47,954 bases of DNA from Streptococcus parasanguinis (GTDB lineage: Bacteria; Bacillota; Bacilli; Lactobacillales; Streptococcaceae), in contig NZ_JUPI01000008.1 of the NCBI RefSeq assembly GCF_001074805.1, positions 1-47,954 of the forward strand, written 5' to 3'. A program made the position numbers and the translations under genes. The notes under the pieces were generated by a model, which worked only from the letters and a program-made list of their open reading frames with translations, made no database searches and was not told the DNA's origin. Below are positions 30,807-38,380 of the stretch, in pieces. The first letter of the stretch is position 1. The number at the start of each line of letters is the position of its first letter.

Positions 30807-31244
30807 ATGTTAAAATCGAATAAGCTAATTATTTTTTTAATTTCTCTACCTTTTCTGATGGTCATTGTTTTCTATTCTCTTAGTGAGCATCCTGGATACA
30901 GTGATGATGGGAATTTCGTCAGAAATCATGAGGCTGCTATTAAGAGTGAGATCATCGCACACTTAGCCCAGGAAAAGCAGGACATAGGATCTGTAACCTT
31001 ATTACCAAATACTGCTAGGGGCGAGTATGATAATGGTGGTGATGTGAGTGGACATTACCATATCTATTTTACAGCCTACGTCAATCATAATCGCGAGCGA
31101 ACGATAAACGTAGAACTATTCTTCCCCGATGCCAGCATTCCCCCATTTACCTTGTTTCCTCCCAACCCTTATAAAGACAAGGGAAAAAAGATGTCCAATT
31201 GGTTGATGGGGAATATTGAAGTATCGGAAGAAACCTCTAGATAG
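30807..31244 (+). CDS. Small exported/membrane-anchored protein, unknown
   Basis: The ATG at 30807 has GAGG at 30797-30800; an ATG at 30795 is also in frame. About 145 aa. It has one N-terminal hydrophobic helix (KLIIFLISLPFLMVIVFYSL) without a lipobox Cys, then a soluble part with GHYHIYFTAYVNHNRERTIN and a Pro-rich stretch (IPPFTLFPPNPYK). I do not recognise the family. It sits just downstream of the toxin gene, and a terminator follows. Confidence 0.65.
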   Translation: MLKSNKLIIFLISLPFLMVIVFYSLSEHPGYSDDGNFVRNHEAAIKSEIIAHLAQEKQDIGSVTLLPNTARGEYDNGGDVSGHYHIYFTAYVNHNRERTINVELFFPDASIPPFTLFPPNPYKDKGKKMSNWLMGNIEVSEETSR

Positions 31245-31261
31245 TATATAAAAGAAATCAC

Positions 31262-31291
31262 AACGATAGCTTCAGACGTCTATCGTTTTTT
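31262..31291 (+). terminator. Terminator
   Basis: Arms AACGATAG (31262-31269) and CTATCGTT (31280-31287), followed by a T-run. Confidence 0.85.
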
Positions 31292-31330
31292 AATGCTTTT
31301 AAAGTTGAGAAAATAGTTTTAGGAAATGAT

Positions 31331-31391
31331 GTCAAATATAGTTGACATCCGGCAACTAGTATTGTAAAATAAATGTATCAAATATATTTGA
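31331..31391 (+). promoter_or_regulatory. Promoter flanked by two palindromic operators of the XRE gene
   Basis: -35 TTGACA (31342-31347), 17-bp spacer, -10 TAAAAT (31365-31370). Operator 1, GTCAAATATAGTTGAC (31331-31346), covers the -35; operator 2, TCAAATATATTTGA (31378-31391), covers the start site. They share the TCAAATAT half-site, so autorepression by the XRE protein is likely. Confidence 0.78.
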
Positions 31392-31416
31392 CACATTTAC
31401 ATTTAGGAGGTGCCAA

Positions 31417-31617
31417 GTGAACCGTGTGAAAGAATACAGAGTCAATCTTGGACTTTCTCAATTGGCTTTGGCAAAAAGTATTGGAGTTTCCAGGCAAACG
31501 ATTAATATGATTGAGAATGGGAAGTATAACCCTTCCCTAGATCTCTGTATCAATCTAGCAAAAGAGCTTGGGACGGATTTGAATTCTTTATTTTGGAGGA
31601 TCGATGATGATGAATAA
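31417..31617 (+). CDS. XRE-family HTH regulator
   Basis: A 66-aa protein from a GTG start with AGGAGG six bases upstream. It consists almost only of a helix-turn-helix: KEYRVNLGLSQLALAKSIGV and SRQTINMIENGKYNPSLDL. Such YozG-like mini-repressors are typically paired with a small membrane protein, as here. It overlaps the next gene by 14 bp. The two palindromes in its promoter fit a self-repressing dimer. Confidence 0.88.
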   Translation: MNRVKEYRVNLGLSQLALAKSIGVSRQTINMIENGKYNPSLDLCINLAKELGTDLNSLFWRIDDDE

Positions 31618-32122
31618 AAACTGGCAATTGAAATGTGTGAAAGCTTTCTACGATATTACAGGTGAGCTTGACGAATACAAGGAAAAAGAATTGAGTACTT
31701 TTGGGAACAACATGTACATGCTCTTTATGTCGGGAATTATCCTTGGATTCCTGCTCAGTTTCATGTTTAATACGGATTATGTCAGTGTGATCACGTTTTT
31801 AGTATTTTGCTACTCCCTGTACCAACAAGAGCAAGTGATTCATCGTTTGGAACTCGACATCTATGAGGTTTCAGAAGATGAAGTAGGAGAGGCAAAGAAA
31901 AAGATGCTAAAAAGAACTTTCCTTCAAACCTTGATTGTGATGGGACTAGCTATTTTTGTTGCGATTGGTCTTTGGAGAACAGGATTGCTACAAGAAAATA
32001 AGATAAGCTTTGAAATGTATTTCACTTTTATTTTCCCTCTTGTCATTGGGCTGATTACCATGATTAGTTTCTTGAGTAATTTCATTGCAAATAGAAGAAA
32101 AATCAAAGTGATCCGGGATTAG
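31604..32122 (+). CDS. Four-helix membrane protein paired with the XRE regulator
   Basis: 172 aa with four predicted membrane helices in two pairs (MYMLFMSGIILGFLLSFMF; VSVITFLVFCYSLYQ; TLIVMGLAIFVAIGLW; FIFPLVIGLITMISFLSNF) and a charged cytoplasmic loop between. It resembles DUF3169/DUF6773-type proteins found beside XRE regulators, but I am not sure which family. Start among three successive ATG codons; the first (31604) has GGAGG upstream. Function unknown; possibly the ligand- or envelope-sensing partner of the regulator. Confidence 0.72.
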   Translation: MMMNKNWQLKCVKAFYDITGELDEYKEKELSTFGNNMYMLFMSGIILGFLLSFMFNTDYVSVITFLVFCYSLYQQEQVIHRLELDIYEVSEDEVGEAKKKMLKRTFLQTLIVMGLAIFVAIGLWRTGLLQENKISFEMYFTFIFPLVIGLITMISFLSNFIANRRKIKVIRD

Positions 32123-32126
32123 ATCC

Positions 32127-32156
32127 ATCAGAAATAAGACCGGTTATTTTTCTGAT
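32127..32156 (+). terminator. Terminator after the XRE/membrane pair
   Basis: ATCAGAAATAA (32127-32137) pairs with TTATTTTTCTGAT (32144-32156) around GACCGG. Confidence 0.65.
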
Positions 32157-32188
32157 AAGATAGAGCTAAATGGAAATAGAAACCATTT

Positions 32189-32650
32189 ATGATGAAAGAA
32201 AAAGTAAGAATGAATAGAATAGTAGACGAACAGATCACTCTTATTCCTTATTATAGGAATGATGCCATCTCCCTTCTTTGGTATCAGGATAGTGAGGTTT
32301 GCAAACAAGTGGATAATACTGATCAGATTTACGATGTAACAAAACTTCATAAAATGTATGATTACCTAACTTCACATGGTTCGTGCTATTATATCCAATA
32401 TGAGGGAGTGTTGGTTGGAGATGTGACACTTCAAGATAACTCGGAACTTTCAATAGTGGTCAGCAAAGAGTATCAGAATTTACAGATCGGAAGACGATGT
32501 ATTTCTGAAATGATACAGTTGGCCAGAGAGAAAAAAATGGTTAAGGTAACCGCTCAAATTTATCCTTTTAATACTCAAAGTCAAAGAATGTTTTTGGCTT
32601 TGGGATTTCAGAAAGTAGATGAAGAGTGGTATGAATATAAGTTGATTTAG
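32189..32650 (+). CDS. GNAT family N-acetyltransferase
   Basis: 153 aa from the first ATG, or 146 from the ATG at 32210, which starts a more family-like MNRIVDEQITL. GNAT elements are LLWYQDSEVCKQ, GDVTLQDNSELSIVV, then the acetyl-CoA loop YQNLQIGRRCISEMI (Q-x-x-G-x-R) and NTQSQRMFLALGFQKV. It is of the RimJ/RimL-like type acting on an amine or a ribosomal protein; substrate unknown. The 185 bases after it hold no gene. Confidence 0.78.
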   Translation: MMKEKVRMNRIVDEQITLIPYYRNDAISLLWYQDSEVCKQVDNTDQIYDVTKLHKMYDYLTSHGSCYYIQYEGVLVGDVTLQDNSELSIVVSKEYQNLQIGRRCISEMIQLAREKKMVKVTAQIYPFNTQSQRMFLALGFQKVDEEWYEYKLI

Positions 32651-32795
32651 GAAAGTTGTGTATCATATTATGTATTAAAATAATAGTCCGTATTTTATAT
32701 ACTAAAGAATATTAAAGTAAAAACAAACTCATTATAAAATCTAATTGAAATAGGAGAATAAATTGCCTATCTTCTATGTCTGTAACCGTTTTTTC

Positions 32796-32804
32796 TGCTA
32801 TAAT
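32796..32804 (+). promoter_or_regulatory. Extended -10 promoter of the nuclease gene
   Basis: TGC-TATAAT. Transcription would start near 32811, which excludes the in-frame ATG at 32776 and supports the ATG at 32836 as the start. Confidence 0.65.
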
Positions 32805-32835
32805 ATCACTAGATAGAAATGTGGGAGTTTCAATC

Positions 32836-33855
32836 ATGGTTACAAAACGGTTTTTGAAAAATGTTATTGTTACGCTGGTCTCGGTTTTTATGTCCTTGGC
32901 CGTTGTTCAAGGGGCTCAAGCTCAGCAAACGGGCCTCGATTACCAGAGCCTTCATCTACTGCCTTTTAATGGCAGTAAGCAGCTTGTACTGGGGGATTTT
33001 GATCATTTAGGTCGTGCGACCTCAGCCCATATTCAGCTTCAGGACAAGGATGAGCCAAAGAAAAAAAGAGAACCACGTCTCAACTATAATCCGGTTGGCT
33101 GGCACAATTATAAGATTGCTTATGGAAACAAAGGGAAGAAGGCCTGGCTGTTCCATAGAGGGCATCTGATTGGTTATCAATTTAGTGGACTGACCGATGA
33201 AGGGAAAAATCTGGTTCCTCTAACTGCCTGGACCAATACGGGGAATTATAAAGGGACAGCGGATAGTAATGTGGAGGGCATGCTCTACTACGAGAAACGA
33301 CTCGATAGCTGGCTGGCCACCCACCCCAATTATTGGCTGGATTATAAGGTGACGCCTGTCTATACGGGGGATGAATTGATTCCTCGGCAGGTGACCTTGC
33401 AATATGTAGGAATTGATCGAGATGGCAACCTTCTACCAATCAATTTAAGTAGTCCCAAAGAGTCAGTAGATGCTTATGGGATTACCACCGTTACCTTGGA
33501 TAACTACTCTAAGAATGCGACCATTGACTATCTGAAGGGGACTGCCAAGCCATCTTTAGTGCCGACAGAACCAAGTAGTCAACCTCAACCTGCTAGCCCT
33601 TCTGTAGAGACGCAACCAAGTCAAGCCCCTCAACCGAGTCAAGCAGTAGAGCCAGCTCAGCCAGTCCAACCTGTCGAACCTGTAGCACCAACTCGTCAAC
33701 TGGCTCCAGTAGTTTATGTAGCCAGAAATGGGAGTGCGGATGTTTATTGGTACTCTTTGGACAGTATGCCTCGCAATACTAATTTTTCTAAGGTGGTTCA
33801 GATGTCAGAAGAGCAAGCGCTAAGTCTTGGAAAGCGGCATACAAGTAAGGAATGA
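32836..33855 (+). CDS. Secreted DNA/RNA non-specific endonuclease (streptodornase/Spd type)
   Basis: Start at the ATG at 32836 (GGGAG, eight bases), giving 339 aa with a clean signal peptide ending near AQAQQ. The beta-beta-alpha-metal nuclease core has FDHLGRATSAHIQL, LFHRGHLIGYQFSG (catalytic His; the first residue is His rather than the common Asp) and NLVPLTAWTNTGNY (metal-binding Asn). A Pro/Gln/Glu spacer (about residues 240-290) leads to a compact C-terminal module, YVARNGSADVYWYSLDSMP. No LPXTG is seen. It probably degrades extracellular DNA. Confidence 0.85.
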   Translation: MVTKRFLKNVIVTLVSVFMSLAVVQGAQAQQTGLDYQSLHLLPFNGSKQLVLGDFDHLGRATSAHIQLQDKDEPKKKREPRLNYNPVGWHNYKIAYGNKGKKAWLFHRGHLIGYQFSGLTDEGKNLVPLTAWTNTGNYKGTADSNVEGMLYYEKRLDSWLATHPNYWLDYKVTPVYTGDELIPRQVTLQYVGIDRDGNLLPINLSSPKESVDAYGITTVTLDNYSKNATIDYLKGTAKPSLVPTEPSSQPQPASPSVETQPSQAPQPSQAVEPAQPVQPVEPVAPTRQLAPVVYVARNGSADVYWYSLDSMPRNTNFSKVVQMSEEQALSLGKRHTSKE

Positions 33856-33878
33856 AGATCAGTTATTTTGATAATGAG

Positions 33879-33903
33879 AAAGCCCATTTGCTGGGCTTTT
33901 TGT
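33879..33903 (+). terminator. Terminator after the nuclease gene
   Basis: AAAGCCCA / TGGGCTTT stem with TTTGC loop, then TTTTTGTG. Confidence 0.85.
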
Positions 33904-33974
33904 GTAGGGTAAGTACTAAATAGGAGAACTAAAATGATTTAAAATATGCTATAATAATAGGACGGAGGTAGAAT

Positions 33975-34151
33975 ATGACCTTAGATGTAGATAAAGAAAA
34001 AATGATGATTATGGGTGTGATTTTTGACAACAAAAAGGTTTTTAAGAGTGTCTGGTTTGCTCTGAGCACCAATATGATTGAAGGATGGCATCCCACGGTA
34101 GAAGACGTGGAGCGACTGAGAGAAGAGGCCATTCTGGAGAGCTTAAACTAG
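33975..34151 (+). CDS. 58-aa small protein resembling VbhA-type Fic antitoxins
   Basis: ATG at 33975 with GGAGG about nine bases upstream (33964-33968). The protein reads TLDVDKEKMMIMGVIFDNK, then SVWFALSTNMIEGWHPTVED and VERLREEAILESLN. T-N-M-I-E-G fits the inhibitory helix pattern [S/T]-x-x-x-E-[G/N] of Fic antitoxins, and the segment after it resembles VbhA's C-terminal helix. No Fic protein is encoded in the window, so it would be an orphan or act in trans. The gene assignment is good; the family call is tentative. Confidence 0.6.
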   Translation: MTLDVDKEKMMIMGVIFDNKKVFKSVWFALSTNMIEGWHPTVEDVERLREEAILESLN

Positions 34152-34446
34152 AATGATCTATTTTTGAACCATAAATGTAGGTTTAATTTTCTGAGTGTAT
34201 GAATAATTGCGTTAGTAAATTTTAAACAATACGAATAACACTTGAATTATCTAGTAAAAACTGTACAATATAATTAATAGGACCGCCCACCTCTCTTTGA
34301 TGTGACAAGGCGGACATTTTGTATAAAAATATTGAAATAACTATTTAAGAATAATTCAATAAAGATCTTATAGCCCAAATACTGGGCTTTTTGTGTGCAA
34401 TACAATCTTATAAAGTTAGTAGTCTAAAATTATCTCTCTCAACATA
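34152..34446. other. Non-coding spacer with two hairpins
   Basis: A+T-rich, no ORF supported. CCGCC (34283-34287) pairs with GGCGG (34309-34313) before ACATTTTGT, a weak terminator-like hairpin. AGCCCA (34372-34377) pairs with TGGGCT (34383-34388) and is followed by TTTTTGTGTG, a copy in style of the terminator at 33879. Confidence 0.55.
34372..34395 (+). terminator. Terminator-like hairpin
   Basis: AGCCCA-AATAC-TGGGCT, then a T-run. It insulates the neopullulanase promoter from the left. Confidence 0.7.
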
Positions 34447-34508
34447 TTGCAAACGTTTTTATAAAGTAGTATACTAGAAATAGTTTATGGAATCGTTTGC
34501 ATAAAACG
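34447..34508 (+). promoter_or_regulatory. Neopullulanase promoter with LacI/CcpA-like operator half-sites
   Basis: -35 TTGCAA (34447-34452), 17-bp spacer, -10 TATACT (34470-34475). GCAAACG overlaps the -35. Its inverse CGTTTGC lies at 34494-34500, downstream of the start site, in AATCGTTTGCATAAAACG. These are the half-sites of LacI-family regulators (MalR, CcpA), fitting control by maltodextrin and carbon catabolite repression. Confidence 0.65.
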
Positions 34509-34547
34509 GTAAATGATGAAAAGAGAGTATAGTAGGAGACGAGACAG

Positions 34548-36296
34548 ATGGAATTAACAGCTATTTATCATCGGCCTGAATCGGAGTATGCCTATCTTTA
34601 TAAAGATGGCCAGCTCCACATTCGCATCCGGACCAAGAAAGAAGATATCAAACGGATTGTCTTACACTATGGGGATCCCTTTATTTTTATAGAAGATCTT
34701 TATGAGGCAACTAAGGAAATGGACAAGGTGACGACAGACGACCTCTTTGATTATTGGCAAGTGTCGGTATCTGTCCGCCATGCACGGATCCAGTACCTCT
34801 TTGAATTAGAGGACACAGCGGGAGAGAAGATCTTGTACGGAGATCGAGGTGTGGCAGCCTACACCAAGAAGAACCTGGACTTTGTCATGAACGGCTTTAA
34901 GCTTCCTTTTATCCATGAGATTGATGGGTGTGCTGTTCCGGATTGGGTGGCGCAGACGGTTTGGTATCAGATTTTTCCTGAGCGCTTTGCAAATGGGAAT
35001 CCAGCTATTTCGCCAAAAGGTGTTCGTCCTTGGGATGCCTCTATTGCTCCTCAAGTATTGGATTTCTTTGGTGGAGATTTACAAGGGATCATCGATCATC
35101 TAGATTACTTGCAGGAGTTAGGGATTACAGGGCTCTACCTTTGCCCGATTTTTGAATCTCCGAGTAACCACAAGTACGATACCATTGACTATTTTGAAAT
35201 TGATCGACATTTTGGAGATAAGGAGACCTTCCGCCAGTTAGTGAAAGAGGCCCATGTGCGTGGGATGAAGATTATGCTGGATGCCGTCTTTAACCATATT
35301 GGTTATGATTCACCCCAATGGCAGGATGTGGTCAAATACGGGGAAGATTCGATTTACAAGGACTGGTTCCATATTAAAGAGTTCCCTGTCTCCTCAGAAA
35401 ATCTGTGGAATAGTCGCGACTTATCTTACCATACTTTTGCCTTTGCGGGCTTTATGCCTAAGCTCAATACGGCTAATCCTGAGGTGAAGGCCTATCTCTT
35501 GAAGGTGGCGACTTACTGGATTGAAGAGTTTGATATCGATGCTTGGCGACTGGATGTGGCCAATGAGATCGACCATCAATTCTGGCGGGATTTCCGTAAG
35601 GCGGTCTTGGCCAAGAAGCCGGATCTCTATATCCTCGGGGAAATCTGGCATTCGTCCCAACCTTGGCTCAAGGGCGATGAGTTCCATGCGGTGATGAACT
35701 ATCCCCTCTCTGAAAGTATCAAGGATTATTTCCTGCGGGGGCATAAGGAGACCCAACGCTTCATTTGGGAGATCAATAGCCAGTCTATGTACTACAGGCA
35801 GCAGATTTCTGAGGTTATGTTTAACCTCTTGGACTCGCATGATACAGAGCGCATCTTGACGACGGCAAAAGGAGATCTCCAGTCTGTCAAGTCTGCTCTC
35901 GCCTTCCTTTATCTGCAACGGGGTACGCCATGTATTTATTATGGAACGGAGCTAGCCCTCATCGGTGGTCCAGACCCTGATTGCCGCCGTGTCATGCCAT
36001 GGGAGCGCGTGGCAGCTGATAATGACATGCTGAACTTTATGAAGGAATTGATCCAGCTCCGAAAAGAAGTAGCAGGCATGATTCAGTATGGTAAAGTGAG
36101 TCTGGAAGAAGTAGAACTAGATGTAGTAGCAGTAGAGTGGCAGCATGAAGGTAACATGCTCAAAGCCTACTTTAACCAGTCGAAGAAAGATGTTGTCTTA
36201 GAAAGAGGACAGGCAGATCTGATGAGTCTTGGAAGCATTTCTGATGATCGCTTGATCATTCAGCCAAATGGCTTTGTTATTTATAGGGAAAATTAG
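34548..36296 (+). CDS. Neopullulanase / maltogenic amylase-type glycoside hydrolase (GH13)
   Basis: A 582-aa cytoplasmic enzyme. An N-terminal CBM34-type domain (about residues 1-125) typical of cyclomaltodextrinase/neopullulanase precedes the barrel. Conserved regions: DAVFNHIG (I), WRLDVANEI with nucleophile Asp (II), ILGEIWH with acid/base Glu (III), LLDSHDTERI (IV). MPKLN is the region V signature of this subfamily. It would hydrolyse cyclodextrins, pullulan or maltodextrins, complementing PulA. No signal peptide. Monocistronic with its own regulated promoter and a terminator. Confidence 0.9.
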   Translation: MELTAIYHRPESEYAYLYKDGQLHIRIRTKKEDIKRIVLHYGDPFIFIEDLYEATKEMDKVTTDDLFDYWQVSVSVRHARIQYLFELEDTAGEKILYGDRGVAAYTKKNLDFVMNGFKLPFIHEIDGCAVPDWVAQTVWYQIFPERFANGNPAISPKGVRPWDASIAPQVLDFFGGDLQGIIDHLDYLQELGITGLYLCPIFESPSNHKYDTIDYFEIDRHFGDKETFRQLVKEAHVRGMKIMLDAVFNHIGYDSPQWQDVVKYGEDSIYKDWFHIKEFPVSSENLWNSRDLSYHTFAFAGFMPKLNTANPEVKAYLLKVATYWIEEFDIDAWRLDVANEIDHQFWRDFRKAVLAKKPDLYILGEIWHSSQPWLKGDEFHAVMNYPLSESIKDYFLRGHKETQRFIWEINSQSMYYRQQISEVMFNLLDSHDTERILTTAKGDLQSVKSALAFLYLQRGTPCIYYGTELALIGGPDPDCRRVMPWERVAADNDMLNFMKELIQLRKEVAGMIQYGKVSLEEVELDVVAVEWQHEGNMLKAYFNQSKKDVVLERGQADLMSLGSISDDRLIIQPNGFVIYREN

Positions 36297-36301
36297 TAAG
36301 A

Positions 36302-36337
36302 AAGAAGACTGGAATTTAGGTATTTCAGTCTTCTTTT
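36302..36337 (+). terminator. Terminator after the neopullulanase gene
   Basis: AAGAAGACTGGAAT pairs with ATTTCAGTCTTCTT across TTAGGT, followed by TTATA. Confidence 0.8.
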
Positions 36338-36400
36338 ATAAATGGTTTCTTTATTCGTAACCATATATTATAATAGGAGATGAGAAAGGGGGAGACGGTG

Positions 36401-36919
36401 ATGAAGATGTTAGCAATCAATCCTATTTCGCTTAAAAAAAGAATGATAGAATTTCTATTCGATTATCTTTTCATTCTAGCTTATTTAGTTCTTCTGTTTA
36501 TAGGTTCGATGCTTATTTACATCATTTTTTTTAATGGTGTCCCAGAGTTTACAGAAATTCAGTCGCAGTGGCTTGTATTTTTAACCTCTATTTTGCCAAT
36601 CACGCTTCTTTTCACATTCTTGGATTATAAAAATGATGGCAGTTTTGGGAAGGTAAAAGCGGGACTTGAACTGGTCTACCAGAAAAAAACAGTGCAGGCA
36701 AGCTTAATCAGAAACACCATTAAATTTTTACCTTGGCAAATCGGTCATATGGGCACGATTCATGGTTTCTATAGTGAGTTTGATGTGTTATCCATTAGCC
36801 TCTCTATTTCGGCGACTCTCCTCGCAGTTTTGCTACTGGCAATGACAATGTTTAGAAATGATAAGAGGCATCTAGGAGACCTGCTAGCCCATACGCAAGT
36901 GCAACTAAAAGGTGACTAG
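36401..36919 (+). CDS. RDD family membrane protein
   Basis: The ATG at 36401 follows GGGGGAG with good spacing and is preferred over an in-frame ATG at 36380 that sits on top of its own SD. 172 aa. The RDD pattern opens the first helix (SLKKRMIEFLFDYLFILAYL), and DYKNDGSFGKVKAGLELVY and FRNDKRHLGDLLAHTQV follow in family positions. Four membrane helices. RDD proteins are thought to be transporters or envelope factors; function unknown here. Confidence 0.82.
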   Translation: MKMLAINPISLKKRMIEFLFDYLFILAYLVLLFIGSMLIYIIFFNGVPEFTEIQSQWLVFLTSILPITLLFTFLDYKNDGSFGKVKAGLELVYQKKTVQASLIRNTIKFLPWQIGHMGTIHGFYSEFDVLSISLSISATLLAVLLLAMTMFRNDKRHLGDLLAHTQVQLKGD

Positions 36920-36976
36920 GATGAAATGTTAGGCTGTCGATAAGAAAAAATGGAAACATAGCTAGGAAATAGGGCT

Positions 36977-37162
36977 ATGAATGAGACTCTAGAATTCACA
37001 AATCTTTGTATGGTAAGAGACGGCGATAGAGTTCTTGTTATGGATCGTGAGAAAGAGTCTAGGCAAGGAATGACATTGCCTGGTGGTCCTGTCACAAATG
37101 TTGAGTCTTTTATGGAACCAACTCATTTTTTAACATCATTAAGAATGAGTTGCTATATTTAA
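36977..37162 (+). pseudogene. Truncated NUDIX hydrolase (MutT-like) remnant
   Basis: The first 45 residues match streptococcal MutT/NUDIX proteins (FTNLCMVRDGDRVLVMDREK, then TLPGGPVTNVESF). The Nudix box begins (G-x5-E) but the R-E-x-x-E-E-x-G-U part is missing; the frame runs into MEPTHFLTSLRMSCYI and stops. AACTCATT/AATGAGTT forms a hairpin at the breakpoint. The 148 bases that follow hold no gene. Catalytic residues are absent, so it is inactive. Confidence 0.75.
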
Positions 37163-37310
37163 ACAGGGATTAATAAAACCGTTATTGAAGGATTCTATAG
37201 GAATTGTTTTGAGTGACTGGAGAAGTTAATTCTCCTAGTGTTGAGTGACAATATTGTTTTATTAAGCACAAAATAACAAATTAGACTAAAAACAAGTAAA
37301 GGTATACATT

Positions 37311-37898
37311 ATGAAAAAATTTTTTATATTTATTTTTGCGATGTTTGGATTGATGGTGGGATTTGTAGCTATTGTGTTAAGTGGTTATTATAGAGATTAT
37401 GAAAAATTTCATAATAGATCAAGCTTTCCAGAACCGAAAGAAAATTTACTAGTACCAGTAAGTACAAGGGCATATGCAAAAGCTAAATCTTGGTCAGAGA
37501 AATCTCCTTTATCGAAGCAACAAATTAAAAATTATCTTACTAAGTATGGCAGGTATTCAGAGTATACTTCCCAGTCCGCTGTCAATAAGCTTAATATAGA
37601 CTGGAAAGAGCAGGCTGTTTTAAGAGCAAAATCATATCAAAAGTTTCATTATTCAAAAGAAAAGTTAGTTGGGCAACTTGTAGATGTTGATCTATTTACT
37701 CCAGAAGAGGCTGACTATGCTATAGAAAAAGTTCATTTCGATTGGAAAGAGGAAGCTGTGAAAGAAGCGGAATCTTCTGCAAACGGTGGCAATATTTCGA
37801 AAGAAAGGTTATTAGAAATACTTGTTGAAAATAGAAAATTTACTCAAGAGGAAGCGGAGTACGCAATAGAACATGCTCAAGTAGATTGGTTAAATTAA
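37311..37898 (+). CDS. Ltp-family (PF07553-like) repeat protein, copy 1
   Basis: 195 aa with one N-terminal membrane helix (KKFFIFIFAMFGLMVGFVA) and an extracellular part of three tandem repeats of about 45 residues, each ending in DWK or DW (NIDWKEQA, HFDWKEEA, QVDWLN) with F-T-x-E-E-A-x-Y-A-I cores. The repeat is that of Ltp, the lipoprotein of Streptococcus thermophilus phage TP-J34 that blocks phage DNA injection. The lipobox Cys of Ltp is missing, so anchoring would be by the helix. A paralogue lies 1.6 kb downstream; their last 160 bp are nearly identical. Confidence 0.78.
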   Translation: MKKFFIFIFAMFGLMVGFVAIVLSGYYRDYEKFHNRSSFPEPKENLLVPVSTRAYAKAKSWSEKSPLSKQQIKNYLTKYGRYSEYTSQSAVNKLNIDWKEQAVLRAKSYQKFHYSKEKLVGQLVDVDLFTPEEADYAIEKVHFDWKEEAVKEAESSANGGNISKERLLEILVENRKFTQEEAEYAIEHAQVDWLN

Positions 37899-38221
37899 AC
37901 AATAATTTTACTATTGATTTGAAGAACTTAAAAGAGGCTGATGAATCTAAAATAGCTACGATAGAAAGTAATGAAAAGTGGCATAATGAAAATAAGGACA
38001 CAATTTCTATTTATGATCGCTATTTGAACAGTGATGATTACAAAACAAGTCCAATGAAAAATATTCAAGATCAACTGAAAACATTTTTGATGGACCATCA
38101 CTACTATGAGGTCGCTATTCCGCTGATTAGACAATTTAGTAAGAGTTACGATCATTATTATAAAAAACTAACTGAGGCAAGTGACTATTATTTAAAGCAA
38201 AAGGGTGATGCTCCACAGTAA
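37886..38221 (+). CDS. Unrecognised 111-aa protein overlapping the Ltp gene end
   Basis: Frame open from a TTG at 37886 inside the Ltp stop region to 38221. From about 37920 the DNA leaves the similarity shared with the second Ltp locus, so the first ten or so codons may be accidental. The rest (ISIYDRYLNSDDYKTSPMKN, then FLMDHHYYEVAIPLIRQFS) is hydrophilic and helical with a Tyr-rich C-terminus. No SD is evident. It may be the 3' part of a lost gene brought in by recombination, or a real coupled gene. Function unknown. Confidence 0.45.
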   Translation: MVKLNNNFTIDLKNLKEADESKIATIESNEKWHNENKDTISIYDRYLNSDDYKTSPMKNIQDQLKTFLMDHHYYEVAIPLIRQFSKSYDHYYKKLTEASDYYLKQKGDAPQ

Positions 38222-38262
38222 ATCGGAAATTAATATCCTTCATAAGATTTTACGATTAAGAG

Positions 38263-38298
38263 ATAGAGTGAGGGATGACTTGCCCTTGCTCTATTTTT
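38263..38298 (+). terminator. Terminator
   Basis: ATAGAGTGAGGG pairs imperfectly with CCCTTGCTCTAT (38263-38294), followed by TTTTTC. Confidence 0.7.
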
Positions 38299-38380
38299 CG
38301 GTTCCTTTAGTTGTAGTTTTCACTACATAAGTGTATAATGTGCTCTTAGATAAACAAAATAGGAGAATGAGGAGTTTTAA

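Noticed and set aside
32484-32493. AGATCGGAAG, the reverse complement of an adapter end, inside the GNAT gene
   Set aside because: It encodes the conserved Q-x-G-R-R acetyl-CoA loop in a continuous frame, so it is ordinary coding sequence.
32836-33855. EndA competence nuclease
   Set aside because: The protein lacks EndA's overall sequence, and has HRGHLIG and a C-terminal Pro/Gln linker and module like secreted streptodornases.
33879-34395. Duplicated gene between the two GGGCTTTTTGTGT terminators
   Set aside because: Only the short hairpins resemble each other; the DNA between them is not repeated.
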